DNA from: Thalassobaculum fulvum
GTDB lineage: Bacteria; Pseudomonadota; Alphaproteobacteria; Thalassobaculales; Thalassobaculaceae
DNA: 64,000 bases
NCBI RefSeq assembly: GCF_014652915.1
Contig: NZ_BMZS01000007.1
Coordinates: 248,001-312,000 of the forward strand
Direction of reading: 5' to 3'
Numbering within the stretch: position 1 is the first letter of the stretch; every line of letters starts with the position of its first letter. Shown in pieces: positions 11,729 to 20,892 of this stretch. The position numbers and the translations under genes were made by a program. The notes beneath the pieces are model-generated. The model ran no database searches and was not told the origin of the DNA. It saw only the letters and a list, made by a program, of their open reading frames with translations.

Positions 11729-11998
11729 CGGTCGGGGAGCCGTTCGGTTTCGGGACTGGCCGCTGTAGATGGGGGGCCGGCGCCGATCTACCATATCGGC
11801 GCGCGCATTCCTGTCGTTGCGCTCCGTGCATGGCTGCCGCCGCTTCGCCGGCCGGTCGCGCGCTCGCGCAGCAGCTTGACCGCTGCCGGTCGCCGGGGGC
11901 AGGCTGCCGGCACGGATTCATACTATCACTCGACCGCAACGCTCGACCGCCCCAAGCCGCGACGCCAAGCCGGCCACCGACTCCCGGAGGAAACCACC

Positions 11999-13735
11999 AT
12001 GACCGACCGTCCCGATCCCATGAAGGGCAAGCGCCGCTCCTCGCAATGGTGGGGCAAGACCGACAAGGACGGCTGGGCCCACCGGTCCTGGATGAAGAAC
12101 CAGGGCTTCCCGGCGCACCTGTTCGACGGCCGGCCGGTGATCGGCATCGCCAACACCTTCAGCGAGTTCAATCCCTGCAACGCGCACTTCCGCAAGCTCG
12201 CCGAGCACGTGAAGCGCGGCGTCTACGAGGCCGGCGGCTTCCCGGTGGAGTTCCCGGTGTTCTCGAACTCCGAGAGCCAGCTGCGGCCGACCGCGATGCT
12301 GTACCGCAACCTCGCCTCGATGGACGTCGAGGAGGCGATCCGCGGTCTGCCGATGGATGGCGTCGTGCTGCTGGTCGGCTGCGACAAGACCACGCCGGCC
12401 CTGCTGATGGGGGCCGCGAGCTGCGACCTGCCGACGATCTGCGTGTCCGGCGGGCCGATGCTGAACGGCTACTACAAGAACGAGAAGATCGGGTCCGGCA
12501 CCCACATCTGGAAGTTCTCCGAGGCGGTGCGCGGCGGCCAGATGAGCATCGAGGACTTCATGAGCGCCGAGGCCGACAACTCGCGCTCGGCCGGCCACTG
12601 CATGACCATGGGGACCGCCTCGACCATGGCGTCAATGGCGGAGTCGCTCGGTATGACCCTGCCGGGCAACGCGGCGATTCCGGCGGTCGATTCGCGGCGC
12701 TACGTGCTGGCCCACATGTCCGGCATGCGTGCGGTCGAGATGGTGATCGAGGACCTGAGGCTGTCGAAGATCCTCACCAAGCAGGCGTTCGAGAACGCCA
12801 TCGTCACCAACGGCGCGATCGGCGGCTCGACCAACGCCGTGGTGCACCTGCTGGCGATCGCCGGCCGGGTCGGCGTCGAGCTCGACCTGAACGACTGGGA
12901 CCGGCTGGGCCGCGACGTGCCGTGCCTGCTGAACCTGATGCCGTCGGGCGAGCACCTGATGGAGGACTTCTTCTACGCCGGCGGCCTGCCGGCGATCCTG
13001 CGCGAGATCGGCGACTTCCTGAACAAGGACGCGGTCACCGCCAACGGCAAGAGCATCTGGGAGAACGTCAAGGACGCCCCGTGCTGGAACCGCGACGTGG
13101 TGTTCGAGCTGAAGAAGCCGTTCAAGCCGAACGGTGGCATCGCGGTGCTGCGCGGCAACCTGTTCCCGGACGGCGCGGTGCTGAAGCCGTCGGCCGCCTC
13201 GCCGGAACTGATGGTGCATCGCGGCCGGGCGGTCGTGTTCGAGGACATCGAGGACTACAAGGCGAAGATCGACGACGAGAGCCTCGATATCGACGAGACC
13301 TGCATCATGGTCCTCAAAAACTGCGGGCCGAAGGGCTATCCCGGCATGGCCGAGGTCGGCAACATGGGCCTGCCGCCGAAGGTGCTGCGCAAGGGCATCA
13401 CCGACATGATCCGGGTGTCCGACGCCCGCATGTCGGGCACCGCCTACGGCACGGTGATCCTGCACGGCGCGCCCGAGGCGGCGGCCGGCGGGCCGCTGGC
13501 CTATGTGCAGAACGGCGACATGATCGAGGTCGACGTGCCGAACCGGCGCCTGCACCTCGACGTGTCGGACGAGGAGATGGCGCGGCGCCGGGCCGCCGGC
13601 ACGGCGTTCGTGAACCCGTACGACCGCGGCTACTCGAAGCTGTACGTCGAGACCGTCAACCAGGCCGACAAAGGCGCCGACCTGGACTTCCTGGTCGGCA
13701 AGTCCGGCACACCGGTGCTGCGCGAGAGCCACTGA
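11999..13735 (+). CDS. IlvD/Edd family dehydratase, probably sugar-acid (arabonate/xylonate-like)
   Basis: A 578-residue iron-sulfur dehydratase that removes water from a 2,3-dihydroxy acid. The three cluster cysteines appear to be Cys60 (FNPCN), Cys128 (VGCDKTTPA) and Cys201 (GHCMTMGTAST). The N-terminal WWGKTDKDGWAHRSWMKNQG and the SGGPMLNG motif are typical of the aldonate (arabonate, xylonate) branch rather than of true dihydroxy-acid dehydratase, so valine/isoleucine synthesis is less likely. The ATG at 11999 has a strong GGAGG site at 11986-11990. It is a single transcription unit divergent from the antiporter; no sugar transporter is adjacent to name the substrate. Confidence 0.88.
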   Translation: MTDRPDPMKGKRRSSQWWGKTDKDGWAHRSWMKNQGFPAHLFDGRPVIGIANTFSEFNPCNAHFRKLAEHVKRGVYEAGGFPVEFPVFSNSESQLRPTAMLYRNLASMDVEEAIRGLPMDGVVLLVGCDKTTPALLMGAASCDLPTICVSGGPMLNGYYKNEKIGSGTHIWKFSEAVRGGQMSIEDFMSAEADNSRSAGHCMTMGTASTMASMAESLGMTLPGNAAIPAVDSRRYVLAHMSGMRAVEMVIEDLRLSKILTKQAFENAIVTNGAIGGSTNAVVHLLAIAGRVGVELDLNDWDRLGRDVPCLLNLMPSGEHLMEDFFYAGGLPAILREIGDFLNKDAVTANGKSIWENVKDAPCWNRDVVFELKKPFKPNGGIAVLRGNLFPDGAVLKPSAASPELMVHRGRAVVFEDIEDYKAKIDDESLDIDETCIMVLKNCGPKGYPGMAEVGNMGLPPKVLRKGITDMIRVSDARMSGTAYGTVILHGAPEAAAGGPLAYVQNGDMIEVDVPNRRLHLDVSDEEMARRRAAGTAFVNPYDRGYSKLYVETVNQADKGADLDFLVGKSGTPVLRESH

Positions 13736-13740
13736 GGGCA

Positions 13741-13847
13741 TGGGTCCCGGCTCTTCGCTGCGCTTCGGCCGGGATGAGGAGGAGTGGCGATCGCTGCAAC
13801 CCCTCATCCCGGCCGAAGCGGCGAAGCCGCGCAGAGCCGGGACCCAC
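13741..13847. repeat. Paired-hairpin repeat, copy 5 (GTCCC type)
   Basis: Fills the gap between the converging dehydratase and glutathione-transferase genes, starting 5 bases after the dehydratase stop. Its position suggests it may act as a bidirectional terminator, although it lacks a U-run. Confidence 0.87.
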
Positions 13848-13867
13848 GAAACGATGGCGGCGGGGGC

Positions 13868-14473
13868 TCAGGCCACCGCCATGCCCTTCTGCACGGCCGG
13901 CCGGCCGCCGACCGCGGCGGCCCAGCGGGCGACGTTCGGCAGTCCGCCCTTGGCCTCGATCAACGCCCTGCGGCCGTCGTACACCGGGTACAGCGCCATG
14001 TCGGCGAGGCCGTAGCCGCCCGCCAGATACTCGCTTTCGCCGAGTCGCCGGTCGACATGGCCGAACATCGCCAGCAGCCGGCCCTCGAACAGGCCCTGCG
14101 CCGACTTGTCGTCCAGTCGGGAGGCGTAGAACACCGCGCTGCTGGTCGGTGCGACGTCGGTCAGCGCGTACAGCAGCCATTGCAGGTGGACGGCGCGCTC
14201 GGCCGGGTCGGCCGGCCAGAACTTGCCGGTCTTCTCGGCGAGATACAGCAGGATCGCGCCCGACTGCGCCAGCGTGACGGTCCTGCCGCCCGGGCCGTCG
14301 CGGTCGACGATCGCCGGGATCGCGCCGACCGGGTTGATCTTCTGGTATTCCGGGCTCTTGCCCTCGCCCTTCATCAGGTCGATCTTGTGGGCGGTGTAGG
14401 CGAGGCCGCATTCCTCGAGCATGAGGGCGGGGCGGCGGCCGTTGCCGGTGCCGGCGGTGTAGAAGTCGATCAT
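13868..14473 (-). CDS. Glutathione S-transferase family protein
   Basis: A 201-residue soluble protein with a thioredoxin-like N-terminal domain and an all-helical C-terminal domain. MIDFYTAGTGNGRRPALMLEE shows the glutathione-site N-terminus, NPVGAIPAIVD the cis-proline segment and LAQSGAILLYLAEKTG the Ser-bearing gamma-glutamyl-binding motif. LADMALYPV in the helical domain matches the family's N-capping box region. This variant is close to YghU/YfcG-type or nu-class proteins; the substrate is unknown. The ATG at 14471-14473 is clear. Confidence 0.92.
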   Translation of the reverse strand: MIDFYTAGTGNGRRPALMLEECGLAYTAHKIDLMKGEGKSPEYQKINPVGAIPAIVDRDGPGGRTVTLAQSGAILLYLAEKTGKFWPADPAERAVHLQWLLYALTDVAPTSSAVFYASRLDDKSAQGLFEGRLLAMFGHVDRRLGESEYLAGGYGLADMALYPVYDGRRALIEAKGGLPNVARWAAAVGGRPAVQKGMAVA

Positions 14474-14546
14474 GGAGCGGAACTCCGGGTTCGCTGAACG
14501 CCGGCGCGGGCGGGCCGGACGGCCGCCCTGGTGCCGGCGGAGCAGA

Positions 14547-16703
14547 CTACCGTGAAGCCGGCGTCGGCGTGTAGTGGGCAGGTGGGAGCCCGCCGCGTGC
14601 CACCCGCTCGCGGGCCGCTTCCGGGCTCTCGATCCTCTCCGCCGCCGCCAGCGCCGCCTTGCGGTCGACCGGCACGGGGTCGAGGCGGTCGGGAGGCGGC
14701 ATCGCGTCGGCGTGGTGGTAGGCGATCCGCTGCTTCGCCGGGTCGAGCGAGGCCTCCCGGGCCGGGTCGATGTCGCGCTCGTTGGTGCCGCGAGGCGTCA
14801 CGCAGACGCCGTCGACGATCTCCAGGTCGAGCCACCATTTCTTCACCGGGTTGCGCTTGCCGTGGCCGAGCGCGTCGTCGAGCCGGACCGCGGCCGGCAC
14901 CATCGCCGGCTTGGCCCACATGGCGTTGACGCCCATCCAGCTCGCGACCCGGGTCAGCAGCGGCCCGTCGGCGGAGATCACCTTGTTCAGCGGGCAGGTC
15001 TTCATGCAGCGCCCGCAGGCCGAGCCCTTGACGTTGGTCAGCCGGTAGCGCGTGCAGCGCTCGACGTCCGGCTTCCACATCTCGTAGCCGTTGAACATCA
15101 CCTTCGGCCCGTACGGGATGGCGTCGCACGGGCACTCGCGGGCGCATTTCAGGCAGCGGTCGCAGAAGTACTGCAGGCCGAAGTCTATCGGCCGGTCGAC
15201 CTCCAGCGGCAGGTCGGTGGTCAGCACCACCGACTTGAAGCGCGGGCCGACGAACGGGTTCAGCACCAGTTCGCCGATCCGCGCCAGCTCGCCGAGGCCG
15301 GCCCACAGCACCAGCGGGATGTGCAGCACGTCGCTGTCCAAATTGGTCTGCGGTCGCGCCGGCACGCCGAGGTCGCGCAGGGTGTCGGCCATCACCCCGG
15401 CGATCTCGGCGCCGCGCATGTAGGCGCGCATCGACTGGGCGCCGGAGATCCAGTCGTCGCCGCTCGCCCCCTCCATGGTGTCGAACTCCTGGTCGATCAG
15501 CATGACCACGGCGTAGCGGTGGTAGGGCTCGATAGGGGTCCCGTCCTCCTTGTGCGAGAACCAGGCGTAGCGCGGGACCTCGCAGATCCCGGTCAGGTCG
15601 GCGCCGAGGAAGTACGACAGCGACTTGACCGCCCGGGCGTTGGCTGCCGGATCGGAGAGGCCGTGCGGCGCGGTCTCCGCCGCCGGACCGTCCTGCATCG
15701 GCACCATGCCGCGGATCAGCGGCGTCATCGCATGGGCGAACGGGTGCTTGAGGGCGAACCGGCCGCGTTCGGCCCTGCTCTTGTCGCCGAGGTCGCCGCG
15801 CAGCGCCCGCTCGAAGAAGGCGGCGCGCTTCGGCACCCGCGGCACCTCGTCGTCGAGGATCAGCGTGGTCGGCCGGTCGACCCGCTTCACCTGCTCCATC
15901 GGATAGGCGCTGAGGTGGCTGGCGCGGCCGGCCCGGCGCCGGCGCTCGCGCCCCGACATCGCACCGTCGATGCCCCACCAATAGCGCAGGGCGGAAGGGC
16001 CGGGGGCCGTCGGGTCGAGCGGCAGGTCGACCGCCAGCGCGTAGTCGGTGGTGACGGCGGCGAGCGAGAAGCCGCCCGCGATGAACGGGTTGCTGAGCGG
16101 GCCGTCGGACGACCGGAACGCCAGCCCGGCCAGCACCGCGAGCCGGTTGAGGTCGACCAGCATGTCGGCGGCGGTGTGGGCGCGCGCCGCGAACCCCATG
16201 CGGCGGATGTGCCCGGCGACCACCACGGCGAGCGAGCCGGCCCGCATGTCGAAGGTCGCCGCCGCGGCGTCGCCGATCCAGCCGCGGGCGAGGTTGTCCG
16301 GCTCCGGCAACCGGGCGTGCTCGACCAGGACGACCACGGCGTGATCGTGCGCCGCCGGCTTGGCCCCGAGCAGCCAGGCGTTGGCCGGCAGCCGGCAGAT
16401 CCCGACCTGCGAGGCGTTCAGGAAATACGCCCCGCCCTTGATGTCGGCGGCGCGACGATCGAGGTCGTCGGGCACCGGGGCCCGGACCGGGGCGGTCTCG
16501 CCGTCGACGAAACCGCCGAACAGCGCATCGTAGCGCGCGGCGGCGCGGGCAAAGGCGGTGTCGGTGGCGGGACGGGCCGGCGGTGCCGCGACCCGGGGCC
16601 GGGCGGCCTCGACCTCGGCGACGCTCGGATCGCGCTTCAGTACCTCGAGCGGGAACGGGCCGAGATGGTAGGGCCGGGTCTCGGAAGCCGATCGAATGAG
16701 CAC
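14547..16703 (-). CDS. Reductive dehalogenase-like protein, cytoplasmic type
   Basis: A 718-residue protein with the layout of corrinoid/iron-sulfur reductive dehalogenases. Near residues 514-524 lies CDRCLKCAREC (first 4Fe-4S). Cys550 with GRCMKTCP, plus an upstream Cys in VERCTRY, supplies the second cluster. The roughly 510 residues before them form two related halves (note LNASQVGICRLPANAWL and FLGADLTGICEVPRYAWF), as described for cytoplasmic enzymes of the NpRdhA/BhbA type. There is no Tat signal, no RdhB-like anchor gene and no fused reductase domain. The GTG at 16701-16703 follows AGGAGG; another GTG five codons upstream lacks such a site. Substrate and activity are unproven. Confidence 0.82.
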   Translation of the reverse strand: MLIRSASETRPYHLGPFPLEVLKRDPSVAEVEAARPRVAAPPARPATDTAFARAAARYDALFGGFVDGETAPVRAPVPDDLDRRAADIKGGAYFLNASQVGICRLPANAWLLGAKPAAHDHAVVVLVEHARLPEPDNLARGWIGDAAAATFDMRAGSLAVVVAGHIRRMGFAARAHTAADMLVDLNRLAVLAGLAFRSSDGPLSNPFIAGGFSLAAVTTDYALAVDLPLDPTAPGPSALRYWWGIDGAMSGRERRRRAGRASHLSAYPMEQVKRVDRPTTLILDDEVPRVPKRAAFFERALRGDLGDKSRAERGRFALKHPFAHAMTPLIRGMVPMQDGPAAETAPHGLSDPAANARAVKSLSYFLGADLTGICEVPRYAWFSHKEDGTPIEPYHRYAVVMLIDQEFDTMEGASGDDWISGAQSMRAYMRGAEIAGVMADTLRDLGVPARPQTNLDSDVLHIPLVLWAGLGELARIGELVLNPFVGPRFKSVVLTTDLPLEVDRPIDFGLQYFCDRCLKCARECPCDAIPYGPKVMFNGYEMWKPDVERCTRYRLTNVKGSACGRCMKTCPLNKVISADGPLLTRVASWMGVNAMWAKPAMVPAAVRLDDALGHGKRNPVKKWWLDLEIVDGVCVTPRGTNERDIDPAREASLDPAKQRIAYHHADAMPPPDRLDPVPVDRKAALAAAERIESPEAARERVARGGLPPAHYTPTPASR

Positions 16704-16913
16704 GTCGCCTCCTGCCACAACGAGCTGACGGGGCAGGGTAGACGGGGCGGGGAGCCGTGGGAACGGGGGCGGTGGTCAACAGCGCTTGACCGGCGAGGAG
16801 GGGCGACTTGTTCCGGCGGCCCTGGGACCGGGATGCGGTCGATTGGTGGCTTGCCAATGCGGGTCGCGTACTCCATGAGGGATGACCCTGCCGGCAGTCG
16901 TCCAGGACTTCCC

Positions 16914-18005
16914 ATGACAACGCCCGAACCCTTCCTTTCCTCCGAGACCTACCGCGCCCGCGAGGCGGAAGCGATGGACGCCATCGGCGTTCGGGCCATC
17001 CAGGCGTTCTCGCCGATCACGTTCGCTGCGGTGGGAATGCCGACCCGGGCGCTGACGGAGCGGGGGCTTCAGCGCTATGTCGACAACCTGTTCGTGGGCA
17101 AGGCCATCGCCTACTGGACCGAGCGGTTCGCCGTGTCGGAACACGAGGCCAAACTTGTCCAGGATGCGTGTGCCCTGGCCGAGGAACTGACCGGCGAACG
17201 CTTCGGCCGGTCAATTCGGCCCGTCTTCACCACGGTCAAGAGCCTCGAGTTGTATCGCCTGGTGACCAGCCTGGCACAGGCTGTAGGGCGGCCCCTGAGG
17301 ATCCTGGAAATCGGCCCCGGCAGCGGCTACGTCGGCCTGTACCTCGGCCTCGCCGGTCATCAATGCCTGTTGATGGACAATGCCGAGGGCTACTACCTCT
17401 GGCAGAACCGGCTGTTCCGTCGCGCCTTCGGTGATCACTTCGTCGAGACCGTGGAGACAGGACGGGCGCCGGAACGGTATCTCGACGGGGGGGCGACGAT
17501 CGTGCACCTTCCGTGGTGGGACTTCGTCGAGTTGTTCGAGGCCGAGAAGCTGCCGGCGATCGACCTCGTCATCGCCGAGGACATGCTCGGCGAGATGGAC
17601 CGGATCGGGCTCCGGTACACCCTGAGGCTGTCGTCCAGGCTGCTGCGCGGCGGTAGCCCCGGCCTCTTCGCCTACGTGTCGCCCGGAATGCAGTTCGTGT
17701 CCAAGGTGAAAGACATTCACACCGAGTTCTGCCGGGCCGGATTCCACAACGTCAGGGGCCAGGACTTCTGGCTCTATGCCGCGCCGGACACCGAGTTCTT
17801 CCGCTACGGTGAAGGCGAGAAGCTAAGGATTTCGCCGACGCCCGGGTTGGAGCAGGTGTCGCCGAGCGCGCCGGTTCCAGGGCCCGGATCCCGGACCCTG
17901 GACGTGCGCGACGTGATCGATCTGCCGCGGGACCTCACCACCCACGACTACCGGTTTCTCGAGGCCACCGGCGTCGAGCATCCGTTCGGCCCCCGACGCG
18001 GCTGA
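16914..18005 (+). CDS. Class I SAM-dependent methyltransferase-like protein (putative sugar O-methyltransferase)
   Basis: A 363-residue protein with a Rossmann methyltransferase core in the middle. ILEIGPGSGYVGLYLGLAGH (near residues 133-152) is motif I, followed by LMDNAEGYYLWQNRL. An N-terminal helical segment contains SLELYRLVTSLA. This layout recalls the 'putative sugar O-methyltransferase' family of surface polysaccharide loci, but no such locus is adjacent. The ATG at 16914 has AGGA six bases upstream; an earlier in-frame ATG at 16876 is possible. It is divergent from the dehalogenase-like gene and converges tightly (15 bases) on the next gene. Confidence 0.68.
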   Translation: MTTPEPFLSSETYRAREAEAMDAIGVRAIQAFSPITFAAVGMPTRALTERGLQRYVDNLFVGKAIAYWTERFAVSEHEAKLVQDACALAEELTGERFGRSIRPVFTTVKSLELYRLVTSLAQAVGRPLRILEIGPGSGYVGLYLGLAGHQCLLMDNAEGYYLWQNRLFRRAFGDHFVETVETGRAPERYLDGGATIVHLPWWDFVELFEAEKLPAIDLVIAEDMLGEMDRIGLRYTLRLSSRLLRGGSPGLFAYVSPGMQFVSKVKDIHTEFCRAGFHNVRGQDFWLYAAPDTEFFRYGEGEKLRISPTPGLEQVSPSAPVPGPGSRTLDVRDVIDLPRDLTTHDYRFLEATGVEHPFGPRRG

Positions 18006-18020
18006 GTTCCGGCGCCGGCC

Positions 18021-18896
18021 TCAGCCGACCCGCTTGCCCTTCTCGTCGTAGCGGTACCAGCCGCGGCCGTAGCGGCGGCCGAGGCGGCCGGCGGCGTGCA
18101 GTTGCTTGATGGTCGGCCGGGTGTGCATGCGGTCGCCGTAGGCGTCCTCGAGGATCTGCGACACCTTGTAGGTCAGGTCGACGGTGACGTTGTCCATCAG
18201 CTCGAACGGGCCGACCGGGTGGCCGAGGCCGAGCCGGCAGCCGGTGTCGATGTCCTCGGGCGTGCAGGCGCCTTCCTCGACCAGCCGGATCGCCTCGTCC
18301 CACATGGCGAACAGGATGCGGTTGACCGCGAAGCCGACCACGTCCTTCACCTGGATCGGGCTCTTGCCGATCGCCTCGCAGGCGGCGGTCGCGGCCTTCA
18401 CGACCTCCGGGTCGCTGTCCATTGCGGTGATCACCTCGACCAGCTTCATGCGGCTGACCGGCGAGAAGAAGTGCAGGCCGATGAAGTTCTTCTGCCGGGC
18501 CTCGGAGAAGTAGGACGAGAGCACGGTGATGGAGATCGACGAGGTGTTCGACGCGATGATGCAGTCCGGCTTCAGCACCGCGTCGAGCTGCTTGTACAGC
18601 GCGCCCTTGGCCTCCTGGTCCTCGGTGATCGCCTCGATCACCAGGTCGACGTCACCGTAGGCCGAGACGTCGGTCGCGGTCTCGATGTTGGCGAGCGCGC
18701 GCGGCTTGTCGGCCTCGGTGTAGAAGCCGCGGCCGATGCCGGCGTCGAGGGTCGCCTCGAGCTTCTTCATCGCCTTGTCGACGAACGCCTTGTCCATGTC
18801 CATCAGGCGCACCTTGTGGTCGGCGAGCGCGAACACCAGCGCGATCTCCGAGCCCATCATGCCGGCGCCGCACACGCCGATCTTCTGGATGGTCAT
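18021..18896 (-). CDS. 3-hydroxyacyl-CoA dehydrogenase (3-hydroxybutyryl-CoA type)
   Basis: A 291-residue NAD(P)-dependent dehydrogenase that interconverts 3-hydroxyacyl-CoA and 3-oxoacyl-CoA. The N-terminal Rossmann fold shows GAGMMG at residues 10-15 and MDMDKAF for the cofactor edge. ASNTSSISIT and IGLHFFSPV carry the catalytic Ser/His region, and KDVVGFAVNRILF plus LGHPVGPFELMD belong to the helical C-terminal domain. The length equals that of single-function HbdA/PaaH enzymes. The ATG at 18894-18896 is used. It lies 186 bases downstream of the acyl-CoA dehydrogenase gene, separated by a hairpin repeat, so it probably serves the same acyl-CoA pathway. Confidence 0.94.
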   Translation of the reverse strand: MTIQKIGVCGAGMMGSEIALVFALADHKVRLMDMDKAFVDKAMKKLEATLDAGIGRGFYTEADKPRALANIETATDVSAYGDVDLVIEAITEDQEAKGALYKQLDAVLKPDCIIASNTSSISITVLSSYFSEARQKNFIGLHFFSPVSRMKLVEVITAMDSDPEVVKAATAACEAIGKSPIQVKDVVGFAVNRILFAMWDEAIRLVEEGACTPEDIDTGCRLGLGHPVGPFELMDNVTVDLTYKVSQILEDAYGDRMHTRPTIKQLHAAGRLGRRYGRGWYRYDEKGKRVG

Positions 18897-18950
18897 CAAG
18901 TTCCTCCGGGTTGGTCGGGTCTGTCTGTATTCGATGGTCGAGGCGGCCGG

Positions 18951-19068
18951 TGGGTCCCGGAGCCGGCTGCTCGCGTAGCCCCTCCGGGATGACGAAGCAG
19001 GGTCAGGGACCACACTTCCTTTTCGTCATTCCGGAGAGGGCGCGTGAGCGCCCGGCTCCGGAACCCAC
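18951..19068. repeat. Paired-hairpin repeat, copy 6 (hybrid arms)
   Basis: The left arm is GTCCC type (TGGGTCCCGG...CCGGGATGACGA) while the right arm is TTCC type (TCGTCATTCCGG...CCGGAACCCAC), so the two subfamilies are mixed in one locus. It ends with GAAGCGACG close to the acyl-CoA dehydrogenase stop at 19083. Confidence 0.86.
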
Positions 19069-19082
19069 GAAGCGACGAGCGC

Positions 19083-20888
19083 TCACAGCCAACTCGCCTC
19101 CATGGTCGTCAGCGTGTCGTCGAGCGAGCCGAGCAGGGCGGCGTGCTGGGCCGTACGCGGCAGCTCCCAGGCGGCGACGTAGCGCGCCGTCTGCAGCTTG
19201 CCCAGCAGGAAATCGCGAGGCCGGCCCGCGGCCGCCTGCGGCAGCTCGGCCAGCGCCGCCAGCCCCTGGCGCAGCCACACCCAGCCGAACACCACCAGCC
19301 CGGCCATGTCCATGTAGGCGGCGGCGTTCGACAGCATGCGGATCGCCCCGATGTCGGGGGCGGCGGTCAGCAGGGTCTCGGTGGTCGCGACCAGCCGCTC
19401 CAGCCCGGTTGCGGTCTCGCGCCGCAGCGCGTCGAGTTCCGGCTTGCCCTCGGCTTCGGCCAGGGTCGCCCGGATCTCGTCGACCACCGCCCGGAACGCC
19501 GCGCCCTCGGCGATCCCCGCCTTGCGGCCCAGCAGGTCGATCGCCTGGATCGCGTTGGTGCCCTCGTGGATCGGGTTCAGCCGGTTGTCGCGGTAGATCC
19601 TCTCGACCGGGTAGTCGCGGGTGTAGCCGTAGCCGCCGAGGATCTGGATGGCGTTGTGGTTCGCCTCCAGCGCCCGGTCCGAGTACCAGGCCTTGATGAT
19701 CGGCGTCAGGAAGTCGAGCAGCAGCGCCTCGTGCCGGCGCACCGCCTCGTCCGGGTCCTGCTTCTGGCGGTCGATGCGCAGCGCCAGGTCGAGCGCCAGC
19801 ATCAGCCCGCCCTCGGCCACCGCCTTCTGCTGCAACAGCATGCGGCGGATGTCGGCGTGCTCGACCAGCGGCAGCTGCGGCGTGGTCGGGTCCTTGTCGC
19901 CGGGATGCCGGCCCTGCGCCCGGGTGCGGGCGTACTCCAGGCTCTCCTGGAACCCGGCATAGGCCAGCATGATGGCGCCGAACGCCACGCCGACCCGGGC
20001 CTCGTTCATCATGTGGAACATGTTGGCGAGGCCGCGGCCGGGCGCACCGACGAGATAGCCGACGCAGTCGTCGCCGTCGCCGAAGTTCAGCGCCGTGTTG
20101 ACGGTGCCGCGGTAGCCCATCTTGTGGTTCAGGCCGACCAGGGTGACGTCGTTCGGAACCGTCGGCTCGCCGGCCGCGTCCAGCCGGTAGCGCGGCACGA
20201 TGAACAGCGACAGGCCCTTCACCCCCGGCGGCGCGCCCTCGATGCGGGCCAGCGTCATGTGCACGATGTTGCGGGTCAGCTCGTGCTCGCCGGCCGAGGT
20301 CCACATCTTGGACCCCTTGATGGCGTAGCGGTCGCCGTCGAGCTGCCTTGCCGCCGTGCGCACGTCCGACAGCGACGAGCCGGCATGCGGCTCCGACAGC
20401 GCCATGGTCCCGAAGGTGCGGCCGTCCAGCATCGGCTGCATCCACAGCCGCTTCTGCTCAGCGGAACCGTGCGCGTGGATCAGGTTGGCGGCGGCGATGG
20501 TCAGGAAGGCGTAGCCGACGGTCGGGGTGTTGGCCGCCTTGAAGTGGGCGAAGGCGGCCTGCTGGATGGTCCAGGGCAGCTGCAGCCCGCCGATCTCGGC
20601 GTCGTGGTGGGCGGCCAGGAAGCCGGCCTCGGCGAACGCCTGCAGCGCCTCGCCGATCTCCGGGATCAGCACCACCTTGCCGTTCTCGATGCGCGGCTCG
20701 TTGGCGTCGGACTTGGCGGCGTGCGGGCGGAACTTGTCCTCGGCGATCGCCCGGGCGGTCTCGATCACTTGGCTGAAGGTGCCGCGGTCGTGCTCGGCGA
20801 AGCGCGGGTAGCGGGTGAGAGACTCGGCGCCGAGCACCCGCCACAGCGTGAAATCCAGGTCGTCCCGGTCGATCAGCGGCACCGCCAT
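19083..20888 (-). CDS. Acyl-CoA dehydrogenase (long, C-terminally extended type)
   Basis: A 601-residue FAD enzyme that introduces the alpha,beta double bond of acyl-CoA. FGTMALSEPHAGSSLSDV and KGSKMWTSAGEHELT are the FAD/substrate-binding beta-domain motifs. ILGGYGYTRDYPVERIYRDN and IHEGTNAIQAIDLLGRK form the C-terminal helical domain, with the catalytic Glu in HEGTN. The roughly 600-residue length with a C-terminal extra domain puts it in the AcdB/DmdC-like branch rather than with classic 380-residue enzymes. It starts 4 bases after the SDR gene, so the two are co-transcribed. Confidence 0.94.
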   Translation of the reverse strand: MAVPLIDRDDLDFTLWRVLGAESLTRYPRFAEHDRGTFSQVIETARAIAEDKFRPHAAKSDANEPRIENGKVVLIPEIGEALQAFAEAGFLAAHHDAEIGGLQLPWTIQQAAFAHFKAANTPTVGYAFLTIAAANLIHAHGSAEQKRLWMQPMLDGRTFGTMALSEPHAGSSLSDVRTAARQLDGDRYAIKGSKMWTSAGEHELTRNIVHMTLARIEGAPPGVKGLSLFIVPRYRLDAAGEPTVPNDVTLVGLNHKMGYRGTVNTALNFGDGDDCVGYLVGAPGRGLANMFHMMNEARVGVAFGAIMLAYAGFQESLEYARTRAQGRHPGDKDPTTPQLPLVEHADIRRMLLQQKAVAEGGLMLALDLALRIDRQKQDPDEAVRRHEALLLDFLTPIIKAWYSDRALEANHNAIQILGGYGYTRDYPVERIYRDNRLNPIHEGTNAIQAIDLLGRKAGIAEGAAFRAVVDEIRATLAEAEGKPELDALRRETATGLERLVATTETLLTAAPDIGAIRMLSNAAAYMDMAGLVVFGWVWLRQGLAALAELPQAAAGRPRDFLLGKLQTARYVAAWELPRTAQHAALLGSLDDTLTTMEASWL

Positions 20889-20892
20889 CGTG

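Noticed and set aside
11999-13735. Calling the IlvD-like gene ilvD (dihydroxy-acid dehydratase)
   Set aside because: The N-terminal WWGKTDKDGW block and SGGPMLNG pattern fit sugar-acid dehydratases better, and no branched-chain gene is nearby.
13741-13847. Calling the paired-hairpin repeats intrinsic terminators outright
   Set aside because: They sit at gene ends but lack the U-run after the stem and have near-identical copies elsewhere; they are recorded as repeats with a possible terminator role.
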